Part shown: positions 17,834-26,844 of the stretch, in pieces
How positions within the stretch are numbered: position 1 is the first letter of the stretch
Layout of the letters: the number at the start of each line of letters is the position of its first letter
NCBI GenBank assembly: GCA_009377495.1
Contig: WHTZ01000026.1
Span: forward strand, 1-64,000
Direction: 5' to 3'
From: Luteitalea sp.
GTDB lineage: Bacteria > Acidobacteriota > Vicinamibacteria > Vicinamibacterales > Vicinamibacteraceae
Length of the DNA: 64,000 nucleotides
Notes under the pieces: generated by a model
Seen by the model: only the letters and a program-made list of their open reading frames with translations
Database searches by the model: none
What the model was told of the DNA's origin: nothing
Program-made: the position numbers and the translations under genes

Positions 17834-18751
17834 TCAGCTCTGGCTGGCCATGCCGGTCGCGCGTCCGATCGCCGACTCCCACAGGCGGGCGGGCAGCAGG
17901 CGGGCGAGCAGGCTCTGCGCCCGGGCGTCCCGCCCGACCAGGTAGCGGAGCCGCGGGCGTGGGTCCTTGGCGATGGCGGCGACGACCATAGCGACCCGCC
18001 GCGGATCCGCGGTGCTCTTCTCGACCCGGCGGTCGACCACCTTCTCGAGGCGGCGGGTGGCCTCGAACCAGGGGGAGCCGGGATCGTGGGCGCGTGCGGC
18101 CAGGCGGCGGTTGCGGTCGAAGATGTCGGTCCGGAACATGCCCGGCTCGACCAGACTGACGAAGACCTGGAACGGCCGGAGCTCGTGGCGCAGCGCCTCG
18201 GAGAATCCCTCGACCGCGAACTTGGACGCGTTGTAGGCCGCCAGCCCCGGGGTCGCGATTCGCCCGCCGATGCTGGACAGGTTGACGATGCGGCCGCGGC
18301 GGCGCTCGCGCATGCCGGGCAGGACCACCTTGGTGAGCGCGACCAGGCCGAAGAAGTTGGTCTCGAACTGCTCGCGCAACTCGGCCATGCTGAGGTCCTC
18401 GACCGCGCCGCCGATGCCGTAGCCGGCGTTGTTGACCAGGACGTCGATCCTTCCGGCCGCGCCCTTGACCTCGGCGGCGGCGCGCTCGATCGAATCGGCG
18501 CGGGTCACGTCGAGCTCGACCAGCTCGAGCCGCACGCCTGCCTGGTCGGCGGCGGCGCGCAGGCGATCGGCGCGCCCCAGATCGCGCATGGACGCGTAGA
18601 CCCTGAGCCCGCGGCGGGCGAGCTCGACCGAGATGAGCAGGCCGAATCCGCTCGACGCGCCGGTGACGAGCGCGACGTCGGCGGCGCGCGATGGTGCGGG
18701 CGTGGGAGTGGACGACGACGACGGTGCAGGGTTCGCCATGAGGGTCGCCAC
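17834..18751 (-). CDS. Short-chain dehydrogenase/reductase
   Basis: This 305-residue classical SDR has the cofactor motif TGASSGFG (30-37), NNAG (107-110), a catalytic Ser near 159-160 and YNASK (Tyr 173, Lys 177). The Asp after the second strand (SMRDLGR region) and ELDVT fit NAD(P) binding. Length and C-terminal extension resemble SDRs acting on ketone or steroid-like substrates; the substrate is unknown. ATG 18751 or an internal ATG at 18739 could be the start. The start lies three bases from repeat R2, which may provide or block its promoter. Confidence 0.88.
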   Translation of the reverse strand: MATLMANPAPSSSSTPTPAPSRAADVALVTGASSGFGLLISVELARRGLRVYASMRDLGRADRLRAAADQAGVRLELVELDVTRADSIERAAAEVKGAAGRIDVLVNNAGYGIGGAVEDLSMAELREQFETNFFGLVALTKVVLPGMRERRRGRIVNLSSIGGRIATPGLAAYNASKFAVEGFSEALRHELRPFQVFVSLVEPGMFRTDIFDRNRRLAARAHDPGSPWFEATRRLEKVVDRRVEKSTADPRRVAMVVAAIAKDPRPRLRYLVGRDARAQSLLARLLPARLWESAIGRATGMASQS

Positions 18752-18753
18752 CA

Positions 18754-18905
18754 GACGATAGCCGGCATTAGGGCGGCTTTTGCCGTGGTTAGCCGAAAGT
18801 CTATTTTCGGACGCGAACGTCGGGAGCCGTCTGGACTCCGATGAGAAGGCCAGAATGCAGGCTCAGGACGTCCCTCGCCGCGTCAAGTCAAATGGCTGGG
18901 ACTGC
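18754..18905 (+). repeat. Repeat R2: short copy of the R1/R3 repeat
   Basis: About 150 bases match R1 (14545-14700), including the hairpin CCGAAAGTCTATTTTCGG at 18793-18810 and the GGAG...CTCC and GGCC...GGC stems. It ends before the TACAAT box and carries no TPR coding sequence. It lies between the SDR start and the FG-GAP gene's 3' end. Confidence 0.85.
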
Positions 18906-18950
18906 CCAGCCACAGCGCAGAATGGATGTAGGGATTGGCCATCTTGTGCG

Positions 18951-18982
18951 GACATCAACTCGTGCCGGCACGAGTTGATGTC
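18951..18982. other. Perfect 32-base palindrome
   Basis: GACATCAACTCGTGCC (18951-18966) is followed directly by its exact reverse complement (18967-18982) with no loop. It lies 16 bases beyond the stop codon of the 1335-residue gene. No T-run follows on either strand, so a simple intrinsic terminator is not clear; an operator, recombination site or bidirectional transcript end is possible. Confidence 0.7.
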
Positions 18983-18998
18983 ACACCTCTTCGTGCGC

Positions 18999-21900
18999 TC
19001 ATTCCGGCAGCGGCAGCGCCGGCGTCGCGCTGCCGGTGGTGAGCGGCTGGCCGTCGGGCGAGGCGTAAGCCGCGCCTTCCACGACGAGCGGCACCGGGTC
19101 CTCGCCGCGGGTGCTCTCGACCAACACCGCCACGGCCGCGGCACCGGCGTCCGAGAACAGGTCCCTCAGCCGGAGCGTGGTGCGGCTCCAGGGCGCGAGC
19201 GGCACGTTCACCGGGTGGCGCACGCCGTCGGGCGTGATCAGCGTGAGCGTCGCTTCGGCGTCGGCGTTGTTCGGATTCGCGACGAGGACGTAGGCCTCGG
19301 CCGCCGCCGGACCACCGAGCACCAGCCCCGCGAGGCCCCAGCGCGCCGCCGGCCGGACCGCGCCCGTGCTGACATGCCCGCCGTCCCAGGCGCCACTGGC
19401 GCCCCACCACATCGCGCGCTCCGCCAGGATCGGCGTCTCACTTTGAACCGTGATGGCGACCTGCGTCTCGGCGAGGCGGTCGTCTTCCGCGTCCACCCAG
19501 ATCGTGCGGCGGCTCTCGGGCTCGAGCGTGTAGGTGCGCGCGAGCGGCTCGCCCGTCGGCAGGAGGTAGCGCACCGTCGCCTCGACCGGCTCGGTGCTCG
19601 GATTGGCGAGCAAGAGGAAGAGGTCGAAGAAGTCAGTGGCCCCTTCGGCGAAGTGCCACGACTCCGCCGCGGTGGTCACCGCGGCCGCCATCGTGCCGGC
19701 CGTGAACGGTTGCGTCGCCTCGGTCGTCAGATACATCGCCCGTTCGGCGACGATCGGGACGCCGTTGGTCGAGACGATGCGGGCGGCCACGTCGGTCGTG
19801 CCGAGGTCGGGGTCGGGCGTGACGCCATCGGCGGCGACGTTCACGAGGACGGTGCGGCGCGTGTGGGGGGCGACCGCGTAGGTGCGGGTCACGGCGGCCT
19901 GCTCGGCACCACGGTAGTAGGTGGCCGTCACGTCAGCCGCCTGGTCTCCCGGGTTGTAGAGCAGGTAGAAGAGCTGAAAGGTGCCTGTGGCGCCTTCAGT
20001 GAACCACCACTCCGTCTGCGGGGTCGCCACGCCGGCGCTCTCGTGGCGACCGTAGTGCCGGTCATCCCAGCGCATGGTGCGTGACGTGACCAGCACCTGG
20101 TCGGCGTAAATGGCGGTGGCGAAACCGACCCAGTCCGCGGGCAGGAGCGTCTCGGGATCGACGACGACCTGCGCGCCGGCTGGGATGATCACCGTGTGGG
20201 GAACGACGTCGCTGGCTTCGCCAGCAAACGTCAGCGTCGCAGCCGCATCTTCGTCACCCGGATTGAAGAGCGCAAAGGTCGTGTCGAAGAACGGCCCAAT
20301 CGCCCCTTCGCCAAAGTAGCGCGTGTAGTCGGCGGTCAGCCGCGTCCCGGTGAAGAGGGCCTGCGCATCCTCCTCGAGCGACGCGAACTCGCGCGACTCG
20401 GGGGTGAAGTGATAGTCCGCATGCGTCGGCGTGACCGTGTACCTCCCGCCCCTCGCCAGGTCGGCAAAGGCGAACCTCCCCTCCTCGTCTGTTGTCATCC
20501 CGGCCTGGTCGTCGCCACTCAACTCGACGGTGACGCCCTCGACCGGCTCACCGTCCTCGTCGACCACGGTCCCGCTGATGGTGGGTGATGGGACCGTGAC
20601 CACATAGGAGCATGAGACCTCCGTCTGGTTCCCAGCGCCATCGAGACCGGCAAGCGTTACGGTGTGCTCGCCCGGGCTCGTGGTGTCCGCGGCCGCCGAC
20701 ACGGGCGTCTCGGCAGGCCCAGAGGTCTCATCCGTCACCTCGGCGGTCACCACGGCGCCAGCCTGTCCGAGCGCGAACGTCGGTGCTGGCGTGTCACACG
20801 TCACGGTGGGTGGGGTCTGGTCGATGGGGACGCGTGCGCTGACCACCTCGCCGGCATTCCCCGCGTCGTCGATGCTCGCCGCGTAGAGCGTGTGGTCCCC
20901 GTCGTCGGCAAGGTTGCTGGGCGGGGCGAAGGCACACGCTTCGTTCGGCAAGTCCTCGAAGCTCCCGGGCGACTCGCTGGGATCGAGGTCGCACCGGATC
21001 TGGGCCACGCCGATGTCGTCGGCCGCCTCGACGGTGACCCGGACGCCGGACGTATACCAGGGGTCCTCCCCGGTCGGTGTCCCCGGACCGAGGGTGATGG
21101 TCGTCGTGGGTGCGGCGGTGTCGGCCTGAAATTCGAAGACGTAGGCCGCGCCCTGGTCGGCATTGATTTCTACGGCTGGATGTGTTCCCACCAGGGCGGT
21201 GCCGCCCGCGAGGGCGACCGACCAGCCGAAGGCATAGTCGTCCCTCCCGTCGTACGCGGTGAAAGTGTCCTCGTGGCTCCAGACGTCGCCGCTGCGGGTG
21301 AAGACGTAGGCCGCGCCCCAGAAGTTGTTGTAGCTAGTTGCCCCGACCAGGGCGGTGTCGCCCTCGTCCGAGAGGGCGACCGACTGGATGACCTCGCCCA
21401 CATCCTCCGGGGTGAGCTTCTGCGGCTGGCTCCATTGCGTGCCGCTGCGGGTGAAGACGTAAACCGCGCGCGCGCCGAACGCCACCACCAGGGCCGTATC
21501 GCCCTCGCCCGAGAGGGCGACCGACCAGCCGAACTCATCGCGCCGGGCCCCGTCGGCCGCGGAGAGCGTGGCCTGCTCGCTCCAGCCGTCGTCGCCGCGG
21601 GTGAAGACGTAGGCCGCGCCCTGATCGGGGTCGTTGTCCCCGGTGGCGTACACTGCCCCCACCAGGGCGATGTCGCCCGAGAGGGCGACCGACCCGCCGA
21701 AGCGATCGCCGTCCGCCCCGTCGGCCGCGACGAGCTTGGCCTGCTGGCTCCAGACTTCACCGCTGCGGGTGAAGACGTAGGCCGCGCCGCCCTGAAGGTC
21801 GTTGGCCCCCGATGCCCCCACCAGGGCGGTTCCGCCCGAGAGGGCGACCGACTTGCCGAAGCTATCGCCCACCGCCCCGTCGGCCGCGATGAGCTTGGCC

Positions 21901-23006
21901 TGCTGGCTCCAGACTCCGCCGCTGCGGGTGAAGACGTAGGCCGCGCCCTGATTGGTACTGCCGGCCGGGTCGGCGGCCAGTGCCCCCACCAGGGCGGTGT
22001 CGCCCGAGAGGGCGACCGACGTCCCGAAGAAATCGCCCATCGCCCCGTCGGCCGCGACGAGCTTGGCCTGCTGGCTCCAGACTCCACCGCTGCGGGTGAA
22101 GACGTAGGCCGCGCCCGGGCTGTCACTGAATACGGTGTCCGGCTGCGTCCCCACCAGGGCGGTGTCGCCCTCGAGGGCGACCGACGTCCCGAAGAAATCG
22201 AACGGTGACCCGTCGCCCGCGATGAGCTTCGCCTGCTGCACCCACGGGTCGATGACGACCGGGTAGACCGCCGCGGCATCGTCCACCTCGATGCGGAGGC
22301 GAGCGCCGTCAGACGTCCACCATGCCGGCAGCTCCCGGCCCTCGGCATCCCGGGCGACCAGACCGTGATAGACGAGCCCCGACCAAGCGAGCCGCTCGTC
22401 GTTCATCCTGTCTGGCGGTCGCCCGGTGTCCAGCGTCAACGCCAGCGGCCCATGGCCCGCCAGCCGCTCCGTCACCGTCCAGCCCTGCTCCACACCCTGA
22501 GGCAGGTTGACGAACCATTCACGCACACCGGCGCCGCGGTCGTACTCGACCCAGGCGCCGTCGATGCGGGGCGTCGCGGGACGCACAACCTCGCCGCCGC
22601 CCCGACCGATGCGCGCGACGCGCAAGGCGAAACCGCCGTTCCCGCCGTCGACCCGCGCGCCCTCGGGCGTGAAGGTGAGCGTCAGACCGTGGTGTGGGTT
22701 GGCGCCGTGGCCGTCGGCCGCGATGCGGTACTCCCGCGCGGCCTCACGGGCCAGGCGGCGGGTCATCGCAAGCTGCAGCGTGGCCGGCAGCGCCTCGCCA
22801 TCGCGGCTTTCGGCCACGACCGGCGGGACCTGCGCGTCACGATCGTCCGGGCCGCCCTGAGCGAGCGAAGCGAGTCGAAGGGCCGCCTCGGGCCTCGCCA
22901 CCCCGGCCGGGCCGGTGAGGAGGAGCCCCAGCGCCAGAACCAGCGCTCGGCCTACATAGGGTCTGGTGCCGTTCCAACGCCGTCGAGACGTGGTGGAGGA
23001 TGTCAT
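18999..23006 (-). CDS. Large secreted FG-GAP propeller protein with Ig-like, CNA-B-like and C-terminal repeats
   Basis: This uninterrupted 1335-residue protein has an N-terminal signal helix (about 20-40). Residues 255-650 contain seven FG-GAP-type blades (FGTSVALSGDTALVG ... GAAYVFTRSGGVWSQQAKL), predicted to form an integrin-like beta-propeller. Then come an Ig-like region with Cys residues, a carboxypeptidase-regulatory/CNA-B-like domain at about 807-880 (GTVVDEDGEPVEGVTVELSG), and four repeats of about 110 residues (from about 892, 999, 1115 and 1225) with FxEGAT-FFxLFxLLxNPG motifs, resembling DUF5719. No sortase or other anchor motif is seen. The blades make the DNA at 21200-22250 internally repetitive. 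Probable role: extracellular binding or adhesion; the partner is unknown. Confidence 0.8.
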   Translation of the reverse strand: MTSSTTSRRRWNGTRPYVGRALVLALGLLLTGPAGVARPEAALRLASLAQGGPDDRDAQVPPVVAESRDGEALPATLQLAMTRRLAREAAREYRIAADGHGANPHHGLTLTFTPEGARVDGGNGGFALRVARIGRGGGEVVRPATPRIDGAWVEYDRGAGVREWFVNLPQGVEQGWTVTERLAGHGPLALTLDTGRPPDRMNDERLAWSGLVYHGLVARDAEGRELPAWWTSDGARLRIEVDDAAAVYPVVIDPWVQQAKLIAGDGSPFDFFGTSVALEGDTALVGTQPDTVFSDSPGAAYVFTRSGGVWSQQAKLVAADGAMGDFFGTSVALSGDTALVGALAADPAGSTNQGAAYVFTRSGGVWSQQAKLIAADGAVGDSFGKSVALSGGTALVGASGANDLQGGAAYVFTRSGEVWSQQAKLVAADGADGDRFGGSVALSGDIALVGAVYATGDNDPDQGAAYVFTRGDDGWSEQATLSAADGARRDEFGWSVALSGEGDTALVVAFGARAVYVFTRSGTQWSQPQKLTPEDVGEVIQSVALSDEGDTALVGATSYNNFWGAAYVFTRSGDVWSHEDTFTAYDGRDDYAFGWSVALAGGTALVGTHPAVEINADQGAAYVFEFQADTAAPTTTITLGPGTPTGEDPWYTSGVRVTVEAADDIGVAQIRCDLDPSESPGSFEDLPNEACAFAPPSNLADDGDHTLYAASIDDAGNAGEVVSARVPIDQTPPTVTCDTPAPTFALGQAGAVVTAEVTDETSGPAETPVSAAADTTSPGEHTVTLAGLDGAGNQTEVSCSYVVTVPSPTISGTVVDEDGEPVEGVTVELSGDDQAGMTTDEEGRFAFADLARGGRYTVTPTHADYHFTPESREFASLEEDAQALFTGTRLTADYTRYFGEGAIGPFFDTTFALFNPGDEDAAATLTFAGEASDVVPHTVIIPAGAQVVVDPETLLPADWVGFATAIYADQVLVTSRTMRWDDRHYGRHESAGVATPQTEWWFTEGATGTFQLFYLLYNPGDQAADVTATYYRGAEQAAVTRTYAVAPHTRRTVLVNVAADGVTPDPDLGTTDVAARIVSTNGVPIVAERAMYLTTEATQPFTAGTMAAAVTTAAESWHFAEGATDFFDLFLLLANPSTEPVEATVRYLLPTGEPLARTYTLEPESRRTIWVDAEDDRLAETQVAITVQSETPILAERAMWWGASGAWDGGHVSTGAVRPAARWGLAGLVLGGPAAAEAYVLVANPNNADAEATLTLITPDGVRHPVNVPLAPWSRTTLRLRDLFSDAGAAAVAVLVESTRGEDPVPLVVEGAAYASPDGQPLTTGSATPALPLPE

Positions 23007-23473
23007 GAGCCGTTCCTCTCTGGTGAGGTGCGTATGCCCGATCGCCTACTGGAAAGGTCAGAAGATCGTAAAGACAATCAACGAGCAAGTGGGACCGACG
23101 GACAGTCTCGAACTCAGTCCCAAGGGAGAAGGCATAAGTGATTGGGAGTTCGATCTCGCTGTGTCCGTCACTATCAACGAGGCGGTTCAGCGCTTCAACC
23201 AGCAGGTGACAACCTTTCAAAGCAACCCGGTTGCGCCGCGGCCCGTGATGTGGCGAAGAGACCCATTAGTCACCAGACTGACTGGTACCTGTACATCGCT
23301 CAGCAACTAGCCCGGACGTCAGGGAGCAGTGCAGATGTCGGCTCGCTCGGCTCACCTCGCGATACATTCCAATGAATATTGACACATTCCTACAAGGTGA
23401 CGTTATTTAAACATGCACCTGAACCCTCAGCTGATCGCGGTCGGTGCCGTGCATTCCGGTGGGCGTGACGCGC
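23007..23473. other. 467-base intergenic region without a recognisable gene
   Basis: Frames on both strands give short peptides with no known motif and no ribosome-binding site in a fitting place. The right third (about 23340-23420) is AT-rich and contains TTGACA at 23383, but it points into the 3' end of the permease gene. No hairpin with a T-run was found. Confidence 0.4.
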
Positions 23474-26163
23474 TTACTCATTGCGGAGCGCCGTCACTGG
23501 CTCCACGCGCGTCGCCCGGTAAGCCGGAATCAGGGACGCCATCAACGCGACGATTGCCAGAAGCAATGCAACAGCGGCGAACGTGTAAGGGTCAGCCGCA
23601 CTGACCCCAAAGATCAGACGCGACAGGATGCCGCTGAGCGCCCATGCGCCAAACGCGCCGACGACAATCCCGAGGAGCGTCGGCTTCATGCCCTCGATCA
23701 CTACCAGTCGCAGCACATCAAGGACCTGCGCCCCGAGCGCCATCCGGATACCGATCTCCTGGACCCGGCTACGAATGCTGTATGCAAGCACGCTGTAGAT
23801 ACCCACGGCGGCCAAGACACAACCGAGCGCCCCGAGCGCCACGAAGAGATACATGCTGAATCGGTGTTGAGAGAGCGACTCTGCCACCCGTTCGTCCATG
23901 GAACGGGCGTCACGCACGGTCAGCTCCGGATTGATTTCCTGCAGCACGCGCGTGATCGCTGGAACCAGCGCCGGGCCGTCGCCGCTGCGTACGACGAGGG
24001 AGACACTGCCGTCCTCGTCCTGCTTCAGCGGTGCGTACAACATCGCGACCGGCTCGAGGACGTCGATGCCTCGTTCCTTCACGTCGTCCACGACGCCCAC
24101 CACTTCTCTGACGATGTCGGGACTAAATGAGAGCATGAGGCGTTTCCCGATCGGGCTTTGGCCTGGCCAGAACTGTCGTGCGAGCGACTGACTGATCACG
24201 ACCACCGCTTTCCCGTCCAGCTCCGTGTCAACGTCTTCGAAGTCACGGCCCGCCCTGAGCGGAATCCCCATCGTGTGGAAATAGCCCGGCGTCACGCTAC
24301 GGGCGGCGACGGTCGGCTGCAACGCGAAGACCTCGGCTGGGCGGCCTTCAACCACAATCGGCTGCTGGGAGCCGCCGCCCGCCAGCGGCAGCGTGGTTGT
24401 GCCGTCAATCGCGGCAGCCGATATCACTCCTGGCAGCTGGCGCACGCGCGGCAGGAACTCATCGTAAAACCTGTTGCGTTCAGTCTCCTCGGCCGACTCG
24501 GGGATGGGTACGGTCATCGTGACCAGGTCGGATGGGACGAATCCCAAATCGACTCGGTGCAAGGCCATGAGGCTCCGGACCATCAGACCTGCTCCAACGA
24601 GCAGCACGAGCGACAGCGCGACCTCTGCGACGACCAGCACGCGGCGGGTCCGCGCTCCACCCGAGACCGTATCGGTCTTGCCCAACCCTTGTTTGAGTGA
24701 TTCGTTCAGGTCGACTCTCGCCAGGCGCCAGGAGGCAATCAGTCCGGCAGCGAGCCCGGTGAGAACGGAGGCGATCAGTGTGAAGGCGAGCACTTGCGCA
24801 TCGAGTTGTACCTCTGTGGCGCGAGGCAACTCCTCGGCTAGGGCGTTGACGATGAGCGACTGACCGAAGTGGGCGACCAGCAATCCGAGCGTGCCGCCTA
24901 CTACGGCGAGCAACGTCGTCTCGACGAGGACGGAGCGGACGACCTGACCGGCGCTCGCCCCCAGCACCGCGCGGATCGCCAGCTCTTTGCGCCGCGTAAT
25001 GGTGCGCGCAAGCACCAGGTTTGCGGTGTTGGCGCACGCGATGAGCAGCACGAACCCGACCGCACCCAGCAACGTGAGCAGGGCCGGGCGCACATCGCCC
25101 ACCAGGTCATCGCGAAGCCGGGTCACCACCGCGCCCCAGCCGGTGTTCTCGTTCGGGTACTGCCGCGCCAGCCGGTCCGAGATCACGTTCATCTGCGACT
25201 GCGCCTCGGTGACCGTCACGCCAGGGCGTAACCGCGCCACGACGAGAAAGTTGTGATTCCCTCGAACCGCCGCATCCTCGGCTGTCCAGGCGAGCGGCAC
25301 CCAGGCCTCCTGAGAAGCCGGGTCCCAGGATTTCACCTCGAACTCGGGCGGCATCACACCGACGACCCGATAGTGGCGCCCGTTGAGCTCCAGTCGGCGG
25401 CCGACCGCGTTCCGAGGTGAGCCGAACTGCCGCTCGGCAAAGCCATGGCTCAGCACCACCACATCATCGCGTCCCGGTTGAGTTTCCTCAGCCGTGAACG
25501 TGCGTCCGACCGCGGCTCGAACCCGCAGAAGTCTAAAGAAGTCGGGCACTGTGGTGACCGCAATGATGGACTGGGGACGGCTGCCTCCACCCAAGCGCAT
25601 GCTGCGCCCGCCGATGACCGCCATCGATTCGAACACAGTGTTCTGCTTCCGCCAATCGATGTAGTTGGCAGGCGAGACAGCGAACGTGGTCAAGCCCGGG
25701 AAGCTCTCTTCCGGAGGAACGTGAAGAACCGAGACGACGGAGTCTGAATCGGGGAACGGAAGCGGCTTGAGCAACACGGAGTTGACGATGCTGAAGACCG
25801 CGCTGTTGGCTCCGATGCCCAGCGTGAGGATGGCCAACGCCGCGAGCGTAAACGTCGGGTTCTTGCGCAACGCTCGGGCTGCGTACCGAGTTCCTTACGA
25901 GAGAGCTTCATGTCACCCCCTGTCAACGAAAAGGATGCGGGCCGCTGTCGGCGCCGGTCGCGCCATCGCTCCACGACGAAATGCCTGGAGAACGACATGG
26001 CTTTCTGCCAGTAGCGCAGGCGCGCCCAGAGCAGGCTGTCCGTCCGGCAGTCGCGCTGGAACACTTCGTCCAGATCGCCCGAGACCGCCTCGCGCACTTC
26101 GGCTGGCAGCGCGCGTTCCAGCAGCCAGCGTGCGGGCCGCGGCGGACTCCGCCACCCAGTCAC
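23474..26163 (-). pseudogene. ADOP permease with a frameshift after the N-terminal prefix domain
   Basis: The gene probably starts at GTG 26163, overlapping the PadR stop by four bases (GTGA). The first ~90 codons give the permease prefix domain (LLERALPAEVREAVSGDLDEVFQRDC ... MKLSRKELGTQ). Around 25885 the frame is lost; the next frame resumes at RALRKNPTFTL and continues to RATRVEPVTALRNE with all permease domains (MacB-like domain; helices LLTLLGAVGFVLLIACAN; second half ALSLVLLVGAGLMVRS). The sequence expected between (LRYAA) is missing, consistent with a 13-base deletion between two TACGCAG words. The 798-residue remainder could be expressed alone only from an internal start. No ATPase is adjacent. 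Confidence 0.82.
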
Positions 26164-26492
26164 CGGACACCCCGTAGGCCTGGATCCAGACCGTGCCACA
26201 TGCGGTCGAGCACCTTGCGCGACTCGCGCAGGCTCCGCAGACCGGCGCGCGTGACCTTCACGTAACGCCGCGCCTTTCCGCCGCGCTCGGGCGTGGGGTC
26301 ACCCATCCAGGATGACAGGAGCCCCTTCTGCTCGAGGCGGCGCAGCGTGACGTACACGGCCGCTGGCGCCACCGTTCGGCCCGTCCGGCGTTGGATCTCG
26401 TCCACGATGGGTACCCCGTAGACGTCATCGCCGAGGTGCAGGATGGCAAGCAGGACCATGTGCTCGAACTCGCCGAGGGCTTCCCGGGTCAC
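26160..26492 (-). CDS. PadR-family transcriptional regulator (ADOP-linked)
   Basis: The 110-residue winged-helix protein reads EFEHMVLLAILHLGDDVYGVPI, then AAVYVTLRRLEQKGLLSSW and KARRYVKVTRAGLRSL, the standard PadR fold. GTG 26492 is preceded by GGAGG. Its stop overlaps the GTG of the permease gene, so the two are translationally coupled and it probably regulates that locus. It is divergent from the TPR gene, with repeat R3 between them. Confidence 0.9.
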   Translation of the reverse strand: MTREALGEFEHMVLLAILHLGDDVYGVPIVDEIQRRTGRTVAPAAVYVTLRRLEQKGLLSSWMGDPTPERGGKARRYVKVTRAGLRSLRESRKVLDRMWHGLDPGLRGVR

Positions 26493-26591
26493 CCATCCCC
26501 TCCGTTCAGAGCCATTGGGTCGAACGAAACAAAAACATACAAGGTTATTAATAGTAATACGATCAGCCGCGGATTTCGTTCGCTGTCACTA

Positions 26592-26844
26592 GCGGTTTTT
26601 GCCGTGGTTAGCCGAAAGTCTATTTTCGGACGCGAACGTCGGGAGCCGTCTGTACTCCGATGAGAAGGCCCGAATGCAGGCTCAGGACACCCCTCGCCGC
26701 GTCAAGTGAAATGGCCCACCTGCGGCTACAATGACGTGGTGGCTCGCGCGATCGCTCTTCACCTGAACGGCGCTCGATCGTTGCTTCTTTTCGGCGTCAT
26801 CTCGATTGGTAGCTCGCCTTACGCGGCTGATACGGTCGCGCCGG
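26592..26844 (+). repeat. Repeat R3: 5' region of the TPR gene, parent-like copy
   Basis: This 253-base copy is the one attached to an intact gene: it includes the conserved hairpin (26612-26629), stems GGAG...CTCC and GCC...GGC, a TACAAT box (26727-26732) and the signal-peptide codons of the TPR gene. R1 duplicates it almost completely, and R2 the upstream 150 bases. Conservation outside the coding part suggests a promoter or structured leader RNA. Confidence 0.85.

Noticed and set aside
20664..22208. Long plus-strand frame with repeated HQGGVAREGDR-like phrases
   Set aside because: It is antisense to the repetitive FG-GAP blades, which fully explain both its length and its repeats; no start signal or known motif.
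21200..22250. CRISPR-like periodic DNA
   Set aside because: The period is about 180 bases and in frame with FG-GAP blades; no short repeats with unique spacers.
22966..23310. Plus-strand frame of 114 codons at the 5' end of the FG-GAP gene
   Set aside because: It overlaps the signal-peptide coding region antisense, has no motif and no credible ribosome-binding site.
23383..23412. TTGACA promoter-like box
   Set aside because: It points into the 3' end of a gene on the opposite strand and the -10 match is poor.
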